64,000 bases of DNA from Mycobacterium scrofulaceum (GTDB lineage Bacteria; Actinomycetota; Actinomycetes; Mycobacteriales; Mycobacteriaceae). Under the pieces are notes generated by a model that saw only the letters and a list, made by a program, of their open reading frames with translations, was not told where the DNA came from and searched no databases. The stretch spans positions 1 through 64,000 of the forward strand of contig NZ_MVIJ01000031.1 of assembly GCF_002086735.1 (NCBI RefSeq). The letters are read 5' to 3'. Positions within the stretch are counted from its first letter, which is position 1. The number at the start of each line of letters is the position of its first letter. Positions 35,686 through 44,586 of this stretch are shown here, one piece after another. A program made the position numbers and the translations under genes.

Positions 35686-36558
35686 ATGACGGCTACCGAG
35701 GAACTGACGTTCGAGTCCACCTCGCGCTTTGCCGAAGTCGACGTCGACGGACCGCTGAAGCTGCACTACCACGAGGCCGGGGCCGGCAACGACCAGACCG
35801 TGGTGCTGCTGCACGGCGGCGGTCCCGGCGCGGCGAGTTGGACGAACTTCTCGCGCAACATCCCGGTGCTGGCGCAGCGGTTTCACGTGCTGGCCGTCGA
35901 CCAGCCCGGCTACGGGCTCTCCGACAAGCGCGCCGAGCACGGCCAGTTCAACCGCTACGCCGCGCGGGCGCTCAGGGGCCTCTTCGACCAGCTCGGCCTG
36001 GGACGTGTTCCGCTGGTGGGCAATTCGCTGGGCGGGGGCACCGCGGTGCGGTTCGCCCTCGACTATCCCGACCGGGCCGGCCGGCTGGTGTTGATGGGCC
36101 CCGGAGGGCTGAGCATCAACCTGTTCGCCCCCGACCCGACCGAGGGCGTCAAACGGCTCGGCAAGTTCTCCGCCGAACCCACCCGGGAAAACCTCGAGGC
36201 GTTCCTGCGCGTCATGGTCTACGACCAGAAGCTGATCACGCCCGAGCTGATCGACGAGCGGTTCGCGCTGGCCAGCACGCCGGAGTCGCTGGCGGCGACC
36301 CGCGCGATGGGAATGTCGTTCGCGGGAGCCGATTTCGAGCTCGGCATGATGTGGCGCGAGGTGCACCGGCTGCGCCAGCCCGTCCTGCTGATCTGGGGCC
36401 GCGAGGACCGGGTCAACCCGCTGGACGGCGCGCTGGTCGCGCTGAAGACCATTCCGCGTGCGCAGCTCCACGTCTTCGGGCAATGTGGGCACTGGGCGCA
36501 GGTGGAGAAGTTCGACGAGTTCAACAAGTTGACCGTCGATTTCCTGGGAGGTGCGTGA
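35686..36558 (+). CDS. hsaD: HsaD, 4,9-DSHA meta-cleavage product hydrolase
   Basis: A 290-residue alpha/beta-hydrolase of the meta-cleavage-product group. It cuts the C-C bond of 4,9-DSHA, giving HIP (DOHNAA) and 2-hydroxyhexadienoate. The nucleophile is Ser114 in VGNSLGGG, the oxyanion motif is LLHGGGPGAASW, and the late His is in FGQCGHWAQVEKFDEF. The order A-D-C-B is that of M. tuberculosis. The start lies three bases after hsaA. Confidence 0.96.
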   Translation: MTATEELTFESTSRFAEVDVDGPLKLHYHEAGAGNDQTVVLLHGGGPGAASWTNFSRNIPVLAQRFHVLAVDQPGYGLSDKRAEHGQFNRYAARALRGLFDQLGLGRVPLVGNSLGGGTAVRFALDYPDRAGRLVLMGPGGLSINLFAPDPTEGVKRLGKFSAEPTRENLEAFLRVMVYDQKLITPELIDERFALASTPESLAATRAMGMSFAGADFELGMMWREVHRLRQPVLLIWGREDRVNPLDGALVALKTIPRAQLHVFGQCGHWAQVEKFDEFNKLTVDFLGGA

Positions 36559-37472
36559 TGAGCATCCGATCGCTGGGCTACCTGCGCATCGAGGCCACCG
36601 ACATGGCGGCCTGGCGTGAATACGGCCTGAAGGTGCTCGGCATGGTGGAGGGCTCCCCAGCTTCGGGAGGCAACACCGAGGGCGCGCTGTACCTGCGGAT
36701 GGACGATTTCCCGGCCCGGCTGGTGATCGTGCCCGGCGAGCGCGACCACCTGATGGAGGCCGGCTGGGAGTGCGCCAACGCCGAAGGGCTGCAAGAGATC
36801 CGAAACCGGCTCGACGTCGAGGGCGTGCCCTACAAGGAGGCCACCGCCACCGAACTGGCGGACCGGCGGGTCGTCGAGATGATCCGGTTCGCCGACCCGT
36901 CCGGCAACTGCCTCGAGGTGTTCCACGGGGTGGCACTCGAGCACCGCCGCGTGGTCAGCCCGTACGGGCACAAGTTCGTCACCGGCGAGCAGGGGCTGGG
37001 GCACGTGGTGCTGTCCACCCGCGACGACGACGAGGCCCTGCACTTCTACCGCGACGTGCTCGGCTTCAAGCTGCGCGACTCGATGCGGATGCCGCCGCAG
37101 GTGGTGGGCCGGCCCGCGGACGGGGCGCCCGCGTGGCTGCGGTTCTTCGGCTGCAACCCGCGCCACCACAGCCTGGCCTTCCTGCCGCTGCCGACGCCCA
37201 GCGGCATCGTGCACCTGATGATCGAGGTCGAGAACGCCGACGACGTGGGGCTGTGCCTGGACCGCGCGCTGCGCCGCAAGGTGCCCATGTCGGCCACCCT
37301 CGGCCGGCACGTCAACGACCTGATGCTGTCGTTCTACATGAAGACACCGGGCGGGTTCGACGTCGAATTCGGCTGCGAGGGAAGGCAAGTGGAAGACAAC
37401 GGCTGGATCGCCCGGGAAAGCACCGCCGTGAGTTTGTGGGGCCACGACTTCACGGTCGGCGCCCGCGGCTGA
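36558..37472 (+). CDS. hsaC: HsaC, iron-dependent extradiol dioxygenase
   Basis: A 304-residue type I extradiol dioxygenase made of two vicinal-oxygen-chelate domains; it cleaves ring A of 3,4-DHSA. The 2-His-1-Glu Fe(II) site is visible in LGHVVLST, RHHSLAFLPL and GFDVEFGCEG. It shares one base with the hsaD stop (TGATG), and hsaB starts two bases after its stop. Confidence 0.96.
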   Translation: MSIRSLGYLRIEATDMAAWREYGLKVLGMVEGSPASGGNTEGALYLRMDDFPARLVIVPGERDHLMEAGWECANAEGLQEIRNRLDVEGVPYKEATATELADRRVVEMIRFADPSGNCLEVFHGVALEHRRVVSPYGHKFVTGEQGLGHVVLSTRDDDEALHFYRDVLGFKLRDSMRMPPQVVGRPADGAPAWLRFFGCNPRHHSLAFLPLPTPSGIVHLMIEVENADDVGLCLDRALRRKVPMSATLGRHVNDLMLSFYMKTPGGFDVEFGCEGRQVEDNGWIARESTAVSLWGHDFTVGARG

Positions 37473-37474
37473 CC

Positions 37475-38038
37475 ATGTCGGCACCGATCGATCCGCGTTC
37501 CTTCCGGCAGGTGCTCGGCCAGTTCTGCACCGGCATCACCATCATCACCACGGTGCACGACGACGCACCGGTCGGCTTCGCCTGCCAGTCCTTCGCGGCG
37601 CTGTCGTTGGACCCGCCGCTGGTGTTGTTCTGCCCCACCAAGGTGTCCCGGTCCTGGAAGGCCATCGAGGCCAGCGGCCGGTTCTGCGTCAACGTGCTGA
37701 CCGAGAAGCAGAAGCACGTGTCCGCGCGCTTCGGGTCGAAGGAACCCGACAAGTTCGCCGGAATCGACTGGCACGCTTCGGAACTCGGATCACCGATCAT
37801 CGACGGGTCGCTGGCCTACATCGACTGCACGGTGGCTTCCGTGCACGACGGCGGCGACCACTTCGTGGTGTTCGGCGCCGTCCGATCGTTGTCGGAGGCG
37901 CCCAAGATCAAGCCGCGGCCGCTGCTGTTCTACCGCGGCGAATACACCGGGATCGAACCGGACAAGACCACTCCCGCGCAGTGGCGCGACGACCTGGAGG
38001 CGTTCCTCACCGCCACCACGCAGGACACCTGGCTCTGA
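37475..38038 (+). CDS. hsaB: HsaB, flavin reductase partner of HsaA
   Basis: A 187-residue flavin reductase of the HpaC/NtaB-like family, exactly the length of Rv3567c. The FMN-binding segment VGFACQSFAALSLDPPLVLFC is followed by SGRFCVNVLTEKQ and DHFVVFGAV. It supplies reduced flavin to HsaA using NADH. It ends the hsa operon. In M. tuberculosis nat follows shortly; here a 4.5-kb block intervenes. Confidence 0.95.
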   Translation: MSAPIDPRSFRQVLGQFCTGITIITTVHDDAPVGFACQSFAALSLDPPLVLFCPTKVSRSWKAIEASGRFCVNVLTEKQKHVSARFGSKEPDKFAGIDWHASELGSPIIDGSLAYIDCTVASVHDGGDHFVVFGAVRSLSEAPKIKPRPLLFYRGEYTGIEPDKTTPAQWRDDLEAFLTATTQDTWL

Positions 38039-38162
38039 GGGCCGATTGCCGGCGCCGCCGGAGGGAATCTGCCCTGCCCGCGGCTCGGGGACGTGTATGC
38101 CCTGAGCTCAACACATATCGAATACAAATGCTGCGAACGCTGACACGCGCAACCGCCTGATC

Positions 38163-38168
38163 TAGTTT
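38163..38168 (+). promoter_or_regulatory. Putative -10 (TAGTTT), leaderless DUF732 gene
   Basis: TAGTTT is followed by seven bases and then ATG at 38176. This spacing supports the ATG over an upstream TTG. Confidence 0.45.
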
Positions 38169-38175
38169 GCTAAGC

Positions 38176-38589
38176 ATGGCAGTTTTACCCGCGCGCGACG
38201 CTGTTGCCGCATCCCGCGGTAAAGAGATGTTCTCACCGCGCCGGCTCGCCGGGCTGACCGTCCCCGTGCTGGCCGGGGCCGTGCTGTTGACGAACCCGGG
38301 CATGGCGACCGCCGACACCGCCGACGACGCCTACCTGGCCCGGCTGCACAACCTCGGTCTCACCTGGCCGGCCGATCACGACGTCCCGCTCACCACGATG
38401 GGGCGTCTCATCTGCGACGACATCGCCTGGGGCTACTCGTACGACCAGATCGCCCAGGCCATCCACCCCAATGTGGATTCGCGGAAGGTATCGCTCAAAG
38501 AGGTCGCATCCATGGTGAGCCTCGCCCATTCCACCTATTGCCCCGACGTGCGCGCAATGCCGAGCGCGTCACCCGCGCCGGTCGACTGA
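38176..38589 (+). CDS. Secreted DUF732 protein
   Basis: A 137-residue protein of the mycobacterial DUF732 family. The N-terminus has a hydrophobic signal segment (LTVPVLAGAVLLT), with cleavage likely near MATA-DT. The mature domain is helical with two cysteines (GRLICDDIAW and STYCPDV) and the family's YLARLHNLGLTW repeat-like start. Family members are small exported proteins of unknown function. It converges on the kelch kinase gene with 20 bases between stops. Confidence 0.83.
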   Translation: MAVLPARDAVAASRGKEMFSPRRLAGLTVPVLAGAVLLTNPGMATADTADDAYLARLHNLGLTWPADHDVPLTTMGRLICDDIAWGYSYDQIAQAIHPNVDSRKVSLKEVASMVSLAHSTYCPDVRAMPSASPAPVD

Positions 38590-38609
38590 GCCGAGCGCGG
38601 TCACCGCCG

Positions 38610-41600
38610 CTACATGAAGTCGAGCGCCTCCACCGTCGCGATCGGCCCCTCATGGGTCGGCCGGTTCGCGCCGCCGATGCAGTAGACCGTGTTCCCGACC
38701 GTCGCCACCACCTCGGCGTGGCGCGCGGTGGGCATCGGGGGCAGGGTGCTCCACTTCGCGTCGGCGATGTCGTACATCTCCACGACGTTGAGCACCATCG
38801 TGGGCTCCTCGCCGCCGACCACCACGATCCGGCCGTCGATGTAGGTCGCGCCGTAACTCCCGCGCGGCGTCGGCATGCCCACCAGCTTCGTCCAGGTGCC
38901 CGATTGCGGGTCGAACCGCTCGTTGGCCGCGGAGTTCTTGTCGGCGGAGAGGAACCTTCCGCCGATCGCGTACACGTAGGTGCCATCCGAAACCGCCGCG
39001 AGGTGTTCGCGGGGGGTCGGCATGTCGGCGGCGTCCTGCCACGAACTGCCGTCGAAGACCTCGGTCTGCGGAACGACCTGTTTGGCGTTCTGGCCGCCGA
39101 CGGCGACGAGCTTGTCACCCACCACCGCCGCGGCCGGCGCCGCGCGGGCGTGCTTCAGCTGTGGCAGCTCGACCCAGTTCCCGCCGCGCAGCGCGAACAC
39201 CTTGTTGGACGCGTCGGCGAGTTGGTCGCTCGTGCCGCCCAGCACCACCACCTCGCCGCGGTAGGCCGCCGCCGCGGCATGATGCAGCGGGATGGGCAGC
39301 GGCGGCCCCGTCTGCCAGGCGCCGGTGCGCGGGTCGTAGCTCTCGACGGTCTGCAGCGCGACGCCGTTGCGCAGGCCGCCCACGATCCAGATCTTGTCGC
39401 CGACGACGGCCCACGCGGTCATCAGCCGGGCCGTCGGCGCGTCCGGCAGCGTGCGCCACTGCGACGCCGGCTGGATCCTGCGGGCCGGGAGCTTCAGCGC
39501 CTCCGCCGACGAAGTGAGCTGGCCGTCGCCGACGGCGGTCGACCCGCCGATCGCGTACACCGACTTCTCCACCGCGTCGACGGCCACGCCGTGCCGCGCG
39601 GTCGTCATGTCCGGCAGCCCGGACCACGCCTTCGTCATCAGGTCGAGCGCGGAGACGCTCTTGAGCACTTGCCCCGCCGAGACGCCCCCGACCGCGACCA
39701 GGCGGCCGTCGACGATCGCCACGCCGAGGTCGCTGCGCGGCTGGCTCAGCGCCGGCAACGGCGTCCAGGTCTTCGCGGCCGGGTCGTAGGCCTCGACCGC
39801 CGCCAGGTCCGCGGTGCCGTTGGTCCCGCCCACGGTGTACACCAGCTTCCCGTCCGAGGCCGCGGCCAGCAGCTGGCGCGGGGTCGGGATGGGCGCGGCC
39901 AGGGTCCAGGCGTTGCCGTCGAACACCTCGGTGGTGTTCAGCAGCGCGCCGCCGGCGTCCACTCCGCCCGTGACGACCAGGCGGTCGCCCACCACGGCCG
40001 CCGCGGCGGCCGCCCGGGGCTGCAGCAGGTGTGGAAGCTCCACCCAGCGGCTGTTGACGACCCGCCAAACCTGGTCGGTGGCAACGGGTTTGCCGCCCTC
40101 GGATTTCCAGCCGCCGAGTACGACGGGGTTGCCCTGCCAGGTGACCGCCATCGCGTGCGAGACGGGGACCGGTAGGTCGTCGCCGCCCTTCCAGCTGTCG
40201 ATGACGGGGTCATAGCCCTCCTGCAGCCCGGTGAGGGCGCCGTCGCTGCGGATGCCGCCGAAGATCCAGATCGTGCCGTCGGCCTGCGTGGTGGCCGCCG
40301 CGTCCCGCGAGATGCGGGCGTTGGTGATCGGTTTCCACTGCATGGGCGGCTGGGCAGTCGATTGCCCCGACGCGCCCGTCGACCCCGGTTTGTTGTCGGG
40401 CGAGAGGGCGAAATAGACACCGGCGACGACCAGCAGCAGGACCGCGGCGAGCGCCCCCGCGGTCAGCGCGATGCGGTTGCGCTTTCTCCCGGGCTCCGCG
40501 AACCACGCGGCCACCCGTTCCCGGGGGGCGCGCGGCGGGCCCTGGCCGCCGCCGTTCGGGCCGGCCGGCGCGGAGGCCTTGGGCGGGCGCACCTTCGGTT
40601 GCGTCGCCGCCCCGTGCCCGGCGCGCAGCAGGCTGGCCGCCTCCGACAGCTCGGCGGGCGACTGCGCGAAAGCCGCGGTCTGTAGCGCGTGGTCCTGCTC
40701 GATCGGGGCGCTGATCGCGGAGGTCGGGTCGTCGTGCCCACCCCGCGGCGGCGCGGGCATGCTCGACGTGTTCAGGGCTGACGGCCGCGCCACCTCGCTG
40801 AGGTTGGCGGGAGGGACGGGCGCGGCATGCGGGACGTCCGCCGCGACGGCGGAGGGCCGTCCGGTGATCGCCATCGCGTCGGGTTTGAGACCGTTGCGGC
40901 GCTGGGCGGCCTGCAGCTCGCGGCCGAACTCTTCGGCCGAGGCGGGCCGCTCGGCCGGGTCGATGGACATCGCCCTCTCGATCGCCGAGCACACCGCGTC
41001 CGGGATGCCGTCCGGACGCATGTCCGGGATGCCGGTCGTGCTGATCCGCAGGTACTGCGCGATCAGGTCCTCGCCCTTCTTGCGCTCGTGCGCGGCGTTG
41101 CCCGCGATGAGCGCGTACAGCGTGGCGCCCAGCGAATACATGTCGGAGGCCACCGTCGCGGGGTTGCCCGTCATCACCTCGGGCGCGGTGAAGTCGATGG
41201 TGCCGGAGAAGAACCCGGTCGCCGTCTCGTACCCGCCCTCGATGTGGGCGATCCCGAAATCACTCAGTTGCGGCTCGCCGTAGTCGTTCACCAGGATGTT
41301 GGCCGGCTTGATGTCGCGGTGCAAGGTGCCGGTGCGGTGCGCGGTTTCCAATGCACCGCAAAGCTTTACGCCGATGTGCAAGGCCTCCGGCCAGGCGACC
41401 GGCCCCTCCCGGCGCAGCCGCACCGCCAGCGAATCGGCCGAGTGGTACGGCATCACGATGTAGGGCTTGCCGCTCGGCGTGACGCCGACCCGCAGGATGT
41501 TGACGATGTTCGGATGCCCCGAAAGCCCGCCCATCGCGTAACCCTCGCGAAGGAACCGTTCCCGGCTGTCGTCGTCGATGTGCGACGGCAGCACCTTCAC

Positions 41601-41759
41601 CGCGACGCTGCGGCCGAGCGCGGTCTCGTAGCAGCAGTAGATGACCCCGGCGCCGCCCCGGGCGACTTGGCGTGCGTCCTCGAAACCCGCGGCCGCCAGC
41701 TCCGCGGCGATGCCGCTCGGTACCGGTGCGACACTGTCGGGCCGGGGCTCTTCAGGCAT
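38610..41759 (-). CDS. Receptor-like Ser/Thr protein kinase with kelch-repeat ectodomain
   Basis: A 1049-residue protein. The kinase domain (about residues 33-283) has ARGGAG, VAVK with Lys55, HRDIKPAN (147-154), DFG (167-169) and APE (192-194), so it should be active. A Pro-rich juxtamembrane linker leads to one membrane helix (about 430-452). The outside part (about 475-1049) carries twelve kelch-type GG repeats such as IWIFGG, VYAIGG and IVVVGG, enough for two six-bladed propellers. The nearest analogue in layout is PknD (NHL propeller). Not recalled at this place in M. tuberculosis. Ligand unknown. Confidence 0.88.
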   Translation of the reverse strand: MPEEPRPDSVAPVPSGIAAELAAAGFEDARQVARGGAGVIYCCYETALGRSVAVKVLPSHIDDDSRERFLREGYAMGGLSGHPNIVNILRVGVTPSGKPYIVMPYHSADSLAVRLRREGPVAWPEALHIGVKLCGALETAHRTGTLHRDIKPANILVNDYGEPQLSDFGIAHIEGGYETATGFFSGTIDFTAPEVMTGNPATVASDMYSLGATLYALIAGNAAHERKKGEDLIAQYLRISTTGIPDMRPDGIPDAVCSAIERAMSIDPAERPASAEEFGRELQAAQRRNGLKPDAMAITGRPSAVAADVPHAAPVPPANLSEVARPSALNTSSMPAPPRGGHDDPTSAISAPIEQDHALQTAAFAQSPAELSEAASLLRAGHGAATQPKVRPPKASAPAGPNGGGQGPPRAPRERVAAWFAEPGRKRNRIALTAGALAAVLLLVVAGVYFALSPDNKPGSTGASGQSTAQPPMQWKPITNARISRDAAATTQADGTIWIFGGIRSDGALTGLQEGYDPVIDSWKGGDDLPVPVSHAMAVTWQGNPVVLGGWKSEGGKPVATDQVWRVVNSRWVELPHLLQPRAAAAAAVVGDRLVVTGGVDAGGALLNTTEVFDGNAWTLAAPIPTPRQLLAAASDGKLVYTVGGTNGTADLAAVEAYDPAAKTWTPLPALSQPRSDLGVAIVDGRLVAVGGVSAGQVLKSVSALDLMTKAWSGLPDMTTARHGVAVDAVEKSVYAIGGSTAVGDGQLTSSAEALKLPARRIQPASQWRTLPDAPTARLMTAWAVVGDKIWIVGGLRNGVALQTVESYDPRTGAWQTGPPLPIPLHHAAAAAYRGEVVVLGGTSDQLADASNKVFALRGGNWVELPQLKHARAAPAAAVVGDKLVAVGGQNAKQVVPQTEVFDGSSWQDAADMPTPREHLAAVSDGTYVYAIGGRFLSADKNSAANERFDPQSGTWTKLVGMPTPRGSYGATYIDGRIVVVGGEEPTMVLNVVEMYDIADAKWSTLPPMPTARHAEVVATVGNTVYCIGGANRPTHEGPIATVEALDFM

Positions 41760-41907
41760 TTGCTGGCGCTCAACCCTCCGCGAAATATGTGATTGGCGAG
41801 CTCAAGATTAGCGCTCAGAATCTCGCGGGTGGGCCTTTCGGCAACCTTCGTTCGCCGGGCCCCGGGGTGGGTCGGGCGAAGTTAGCCCACGACGCCGTCG
41901 GCGGCGG

Positions 41908-42510
41908 TCAGCCCTCGATGGTCGGCGGACCCTGGTACGGCCGTTGCAGCGCGGCGAATTCCGGCACGGCGGCCATGGCGAGCACGGCATCGAGCAGCCG
42001 GACACCGTCCTTCGCGTCCGGCGATCGGGTCAGGACCGGCCCGGAGAACGCGCGGCCGTCGATCGCGATGATGGGGCTGCCGGCCTCGTCACCCAGGGCG
42101 TCCTGGCTGGCCTGGTGGGCGCGCCTGACCGCTTCGTCGAAGCCCCTGTCGTCGAGCGCGCCGGCCAGGGTTTCCGGGAGGCCGTTCTCGGTGAGGGCCT
42201 CGTGGATCGCGGCGTCGGTGAGGTCCTCCCCGCGCACGTGGAGCCGGCGACCGACCGACTCGTAGAGACCGGCGAACGCGTCCGTCCCCCGCTCGTCGAC
42301 GGCCGCGGCGAACAGGCGGCCCAGCCGCGTCGACCGCTCCATCATGGGCTGCTGTTCGGCGTGGGCGTCCTTGCCCTCGTTGAGCACCGCCAGGCTCATC
42401 TGGCGCAGGGTGACCGGCGTCTGCGTCGACTGCGCGGCGTCGAGCAGCCAGTGTGCGGTCACCCAGGAGAACGGACAGACGGGGTCGAGGTAGAGGTCGA
42501 CGGCAGCCAT
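41908..42510 (-). CDS. DsbA-family oxidoreductase-like protein with CPFS motif
   Basis: A 200-residue cytosolic protein of the DsbA/FrnE group, similar to Rv2466c (mycothiol-dependent oxidoreductase). The usual CPWC is CPFS here (DPVCPFSW), so only one active cysteine remains, which would allow monothiol chemistry only. GSPIIAIDGRAFSGPVL supplies the cis-Pro region. It is divergent from nat. Confidence is high for the fold and low for the reaction. Confidence 0.8.
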   Translation of the reverse strand: MAAVDLYLDPVCPFSWVTAHWLLDAAQSTQTPVTLRQMSLAVLNEGKDAHAEQQPMMERSTRLGRLFAAAVDERGTDAFAGLYESVGRRLHVRGEDLTDAAIHEALTENGLPETLAGALDDRGFDEAVRRAHQASQDALGDEAGSPIIAIDGRAFSGPVLTRSPDAKDGVRLLDAVLAMAAVPEFAALQRPYQGPPTIEG

Positions 42511-42601
42511 GGGCTCCTCCTTCGCTAGGGCTTGGTCGAAGAACGCATACCCGTTGGCGGCCGTCGCACGCCTGCGATGGCGTTGGCAGCAGAATGGCCC
42601 T

Positions 42602-43432
42602 ATGACGCTGAACCTGGGCGAGTACTTCGATCGGATCGGCTATGGCGGCGCCGCGGCGCCCACCCTCGAGGTGCTGCAGGCCTTGGTGAGCTCGCACACC
42701 AAGGCGATCCCGTTCGAGAACCTCGATCCGCTGACGGGAGTGCCCGTCGACGACCTGAGCCCGGGCGTCCTCGCCGGCAAGCTGGTGCGCCGCGGCCGCG
42801 GCGGCTATTGCTACGAGCAGAACGGCTTGATGGGCTACGTGCTGGCCGAACTGGGCTTCCGGGTGCGGCGCCTGGCCGGGCGGGTGGTGTGGATGCGGCC
42901 GCCCGACGCGCCGGTGCCGGCGCAGACGCACACCGTGTTGGCGGTGACGTTTCCCGGCTCCCACGGCGCCTACCTGGTGGACGTGGGCTTCGGCGGGCAG
43001 ACACCGACGTCGCCACTGCGCATCGAGACCGGCACCGTCCAGCAGACGACCCACGAGCCCTACCGGCTGGACGACCGCGGCGACGGCCTCGTCCTGGCGG
43101 CCCGGGTGCGCGGCGAGTGGCAGCCGCTCTACGAATTCGGCACCCGGACCGCGCCGGACATCGACCTGTTGGTGGGCAGCTGGTTCGTCTCCACCAACCC
43201 GTCGTCGCACTTCGTGACCGGGCTGACGGCCGCGCGCGTCACCGACGACGCCCGGTTGAACCTGGCCGGCCGAAACCTGGCCATCCATCGGGCCGACGCC
43301 AGCGAGAAGATCCGCCTGGACGACGCGGCGGCGGTGGTCGACACCCTCGCCGACCGGTTCGGCGTCAACGTGGCCGACCTGGGCGGCCGCGCCGCGCTCG
43401 AAGCCCGGCTCGACAAGATCCTGGACGCCTAG
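42602..43432 (+). CDS. nat: Arylamine N-acetyltransferase Nat
   Basis: A 276-residue NAT. The catalytic triad is visible: Cys70 in RGGYCYEQN, His110 in PAQTHTV and Asp127 in YLVDVGF. In mycobacteria NAT uses acetyl- and propionyl-CoA, and it lies in the cholesterol locus, where propionyl-CoA is formed; it also acetylates isoniazid. The ATG at 42602 gives the conserved MTLNLGEYFDRIGY start. Its stop shares CTAG with the convergent aspB. Confidence 0.93.
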   Translation: MTLNLGEYFDRIGYGGAAAPTLEVLQALVSSHTKAIPFENLDPLTGVPVDDLSPGVLAGKLVRRGRGGYCYEQNGLMGYVLAELGFRVRRLAGRVVWMRPPDAPVPAQTHTVLAVTFPGSHGAYLVDVGFGGQTPTSPLRIETGTVQQTTHEPYRLDDRGDGLVLAARVRGEWQPLYEFGTRTAPDIDLLVGSWFVSTNPSSHFVTGLTAARVTDDARLNLAGRNLAIHRADASEKIRLDDAAAVVDTLADRFGVNVADLGGRAALEARLDKILDA

Positions 43433-44586
43433 AGCCAGGGCCCGATCCGGCGCAGCGCCTCTTCGATGTCGGCCGTCGGCCCGGCGAACGACAGCCGGAC
43501 GAACGAGTCGCCGTGCGCGGTGTCGAAATCGATGCCCGGTGCGATGGCAACCCCGGTGTCCGCCAACAGCTTCGAGCAGAACGCGCGCGAGTCGTCGGTG
43601 CGCTCCGAGACGTCGGCGTAGACGTAGAACGCGCCGTCGGTGGGCGCCAACCGGTCGATGCCGATCCGGCGCAGGCCGTCCAGCAGCAGCGCGCGGTTGG
43701 TCGCGTAGTGGTGCAGGTTGCCGTCGGCCTCGGCGATCGCCTCGGGCGTGAAGGCCGCCACCCCGGCGAGCTGCGAGAGCACCGGCGGGCAGATGGTGAA
43801 GTTGCCGGTCAGGCGGTCCACCGCGCGCAGCAGCGCCGGCGGCACCAGCATCCAGCCCAGCCGCCAGCCCGTCATCGCCCAGTACTTCGAGAAGCTGTTG
43901 ACCACCACCGCGTCCCGAGACGTCTGCCAGGCGCAGCTGGTCTGCGGCGCCCCCTCGTACACCAGGCCGTGGTAGACCTCGTCGCTGATCAGCCGCACCC
44001 CGGACGTCCCGCACCACGACGCGATGGCGGCCAGCTCGGCCGGCGCGATCACGGTCCCGGTGGGATTGGCCGGGCTGGCCACGATCACCCCGTGCACCGG
44101 CGGGTCGAGCGCGGCGAGCATCTGCACGGTGGGCTGGAAGCGGGTGTCCGGCCCGCAGGGGATCTCGACCACCTCACATCCCAAGGCGGACAGGATGTTT
44201 CGGTAGCACGGATAGCCGGGGCTGGCCAGCGCCACCCGGTCACCCGCGTCGAAGCACGCCAGGAACGCGAGCAGAAACCCGCCGGAGGAACCCGTGGTGA
44301 CCACGACGTCGTCGGGTTCGACCGAAAGCCCGTGCTGGCGTTGGTAATCCGCCGCTATCGCGGCGCGCAGCTCAGGCGTGCCCAGCGTCACGGTGTACCC
44401 CAACTCGTTGAGGTGCAGGGCGGAGGCAGCGGCCGCGCGCACCGGCTCGGGGGCTCCCACGCTGGGCTGGCCCGCCGACAGGTTCACCAGGTCGCCATGG
44501 CTGCGCTGGCGCTCGGCGGCCGCCAGCCACACGTCCATCACATAGAACGGCGGGATGGCGGCGCGGCCCGCGACGTGGTCGTTCAC
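43429..44586 (-). CDS. aspB: Aminotransferase class I, Rv3565 (AspB)-like
   Basis: A 385-residue PLP-dependent fold-type I aminotransferase. The PLP lysine is in NSFSKYWAMTGWRLG, and ANPTGTVI and ISDEVYHGLVYEG are conserved cofactor segments. It is the last gene of the fadD3-fadE31-fadE32-fadE33-aspB run, overlapping fadE33 by four bases, so it is KstR2-controlled by position. Its role in steroid breakdown is not clear. The GTG at 44586 is the start. Confidence 0.88.
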   Translation of the reverse strand: MNDHVAGRAAIPPFYVMDVWLAAAERQRSHGDLVNLSAGQPSVGAPEPVRAAAASALHLNELGYTVTLGTPELRAAIAADYQRQHGLSVEPDDVVVTTGSSGGFLLAFLACFDAGDRVALASPGYPCYRNILSALGCEVVEIPCGPDTRFQPTVQMLAALDPPVHGVIVASPANPTGTVIAPAELAAIASWCGTSGVRLISDEVYHGLVYEGAPQTSCAWQTSRDAVVVNSFSKYWAMTGWRLGWMLVPPALLRAVDRLTGNFTICPPVLSQLAGVAAFTPEAIAEADGNLHHYATNRALLLDGLRRIGIDRLAPTDGAFYVYADVSERTDDSRAFCSKLLADTGVAIAPGIDFDTAHGDSFVRLSFAGPTADIEEALRRIGPWL

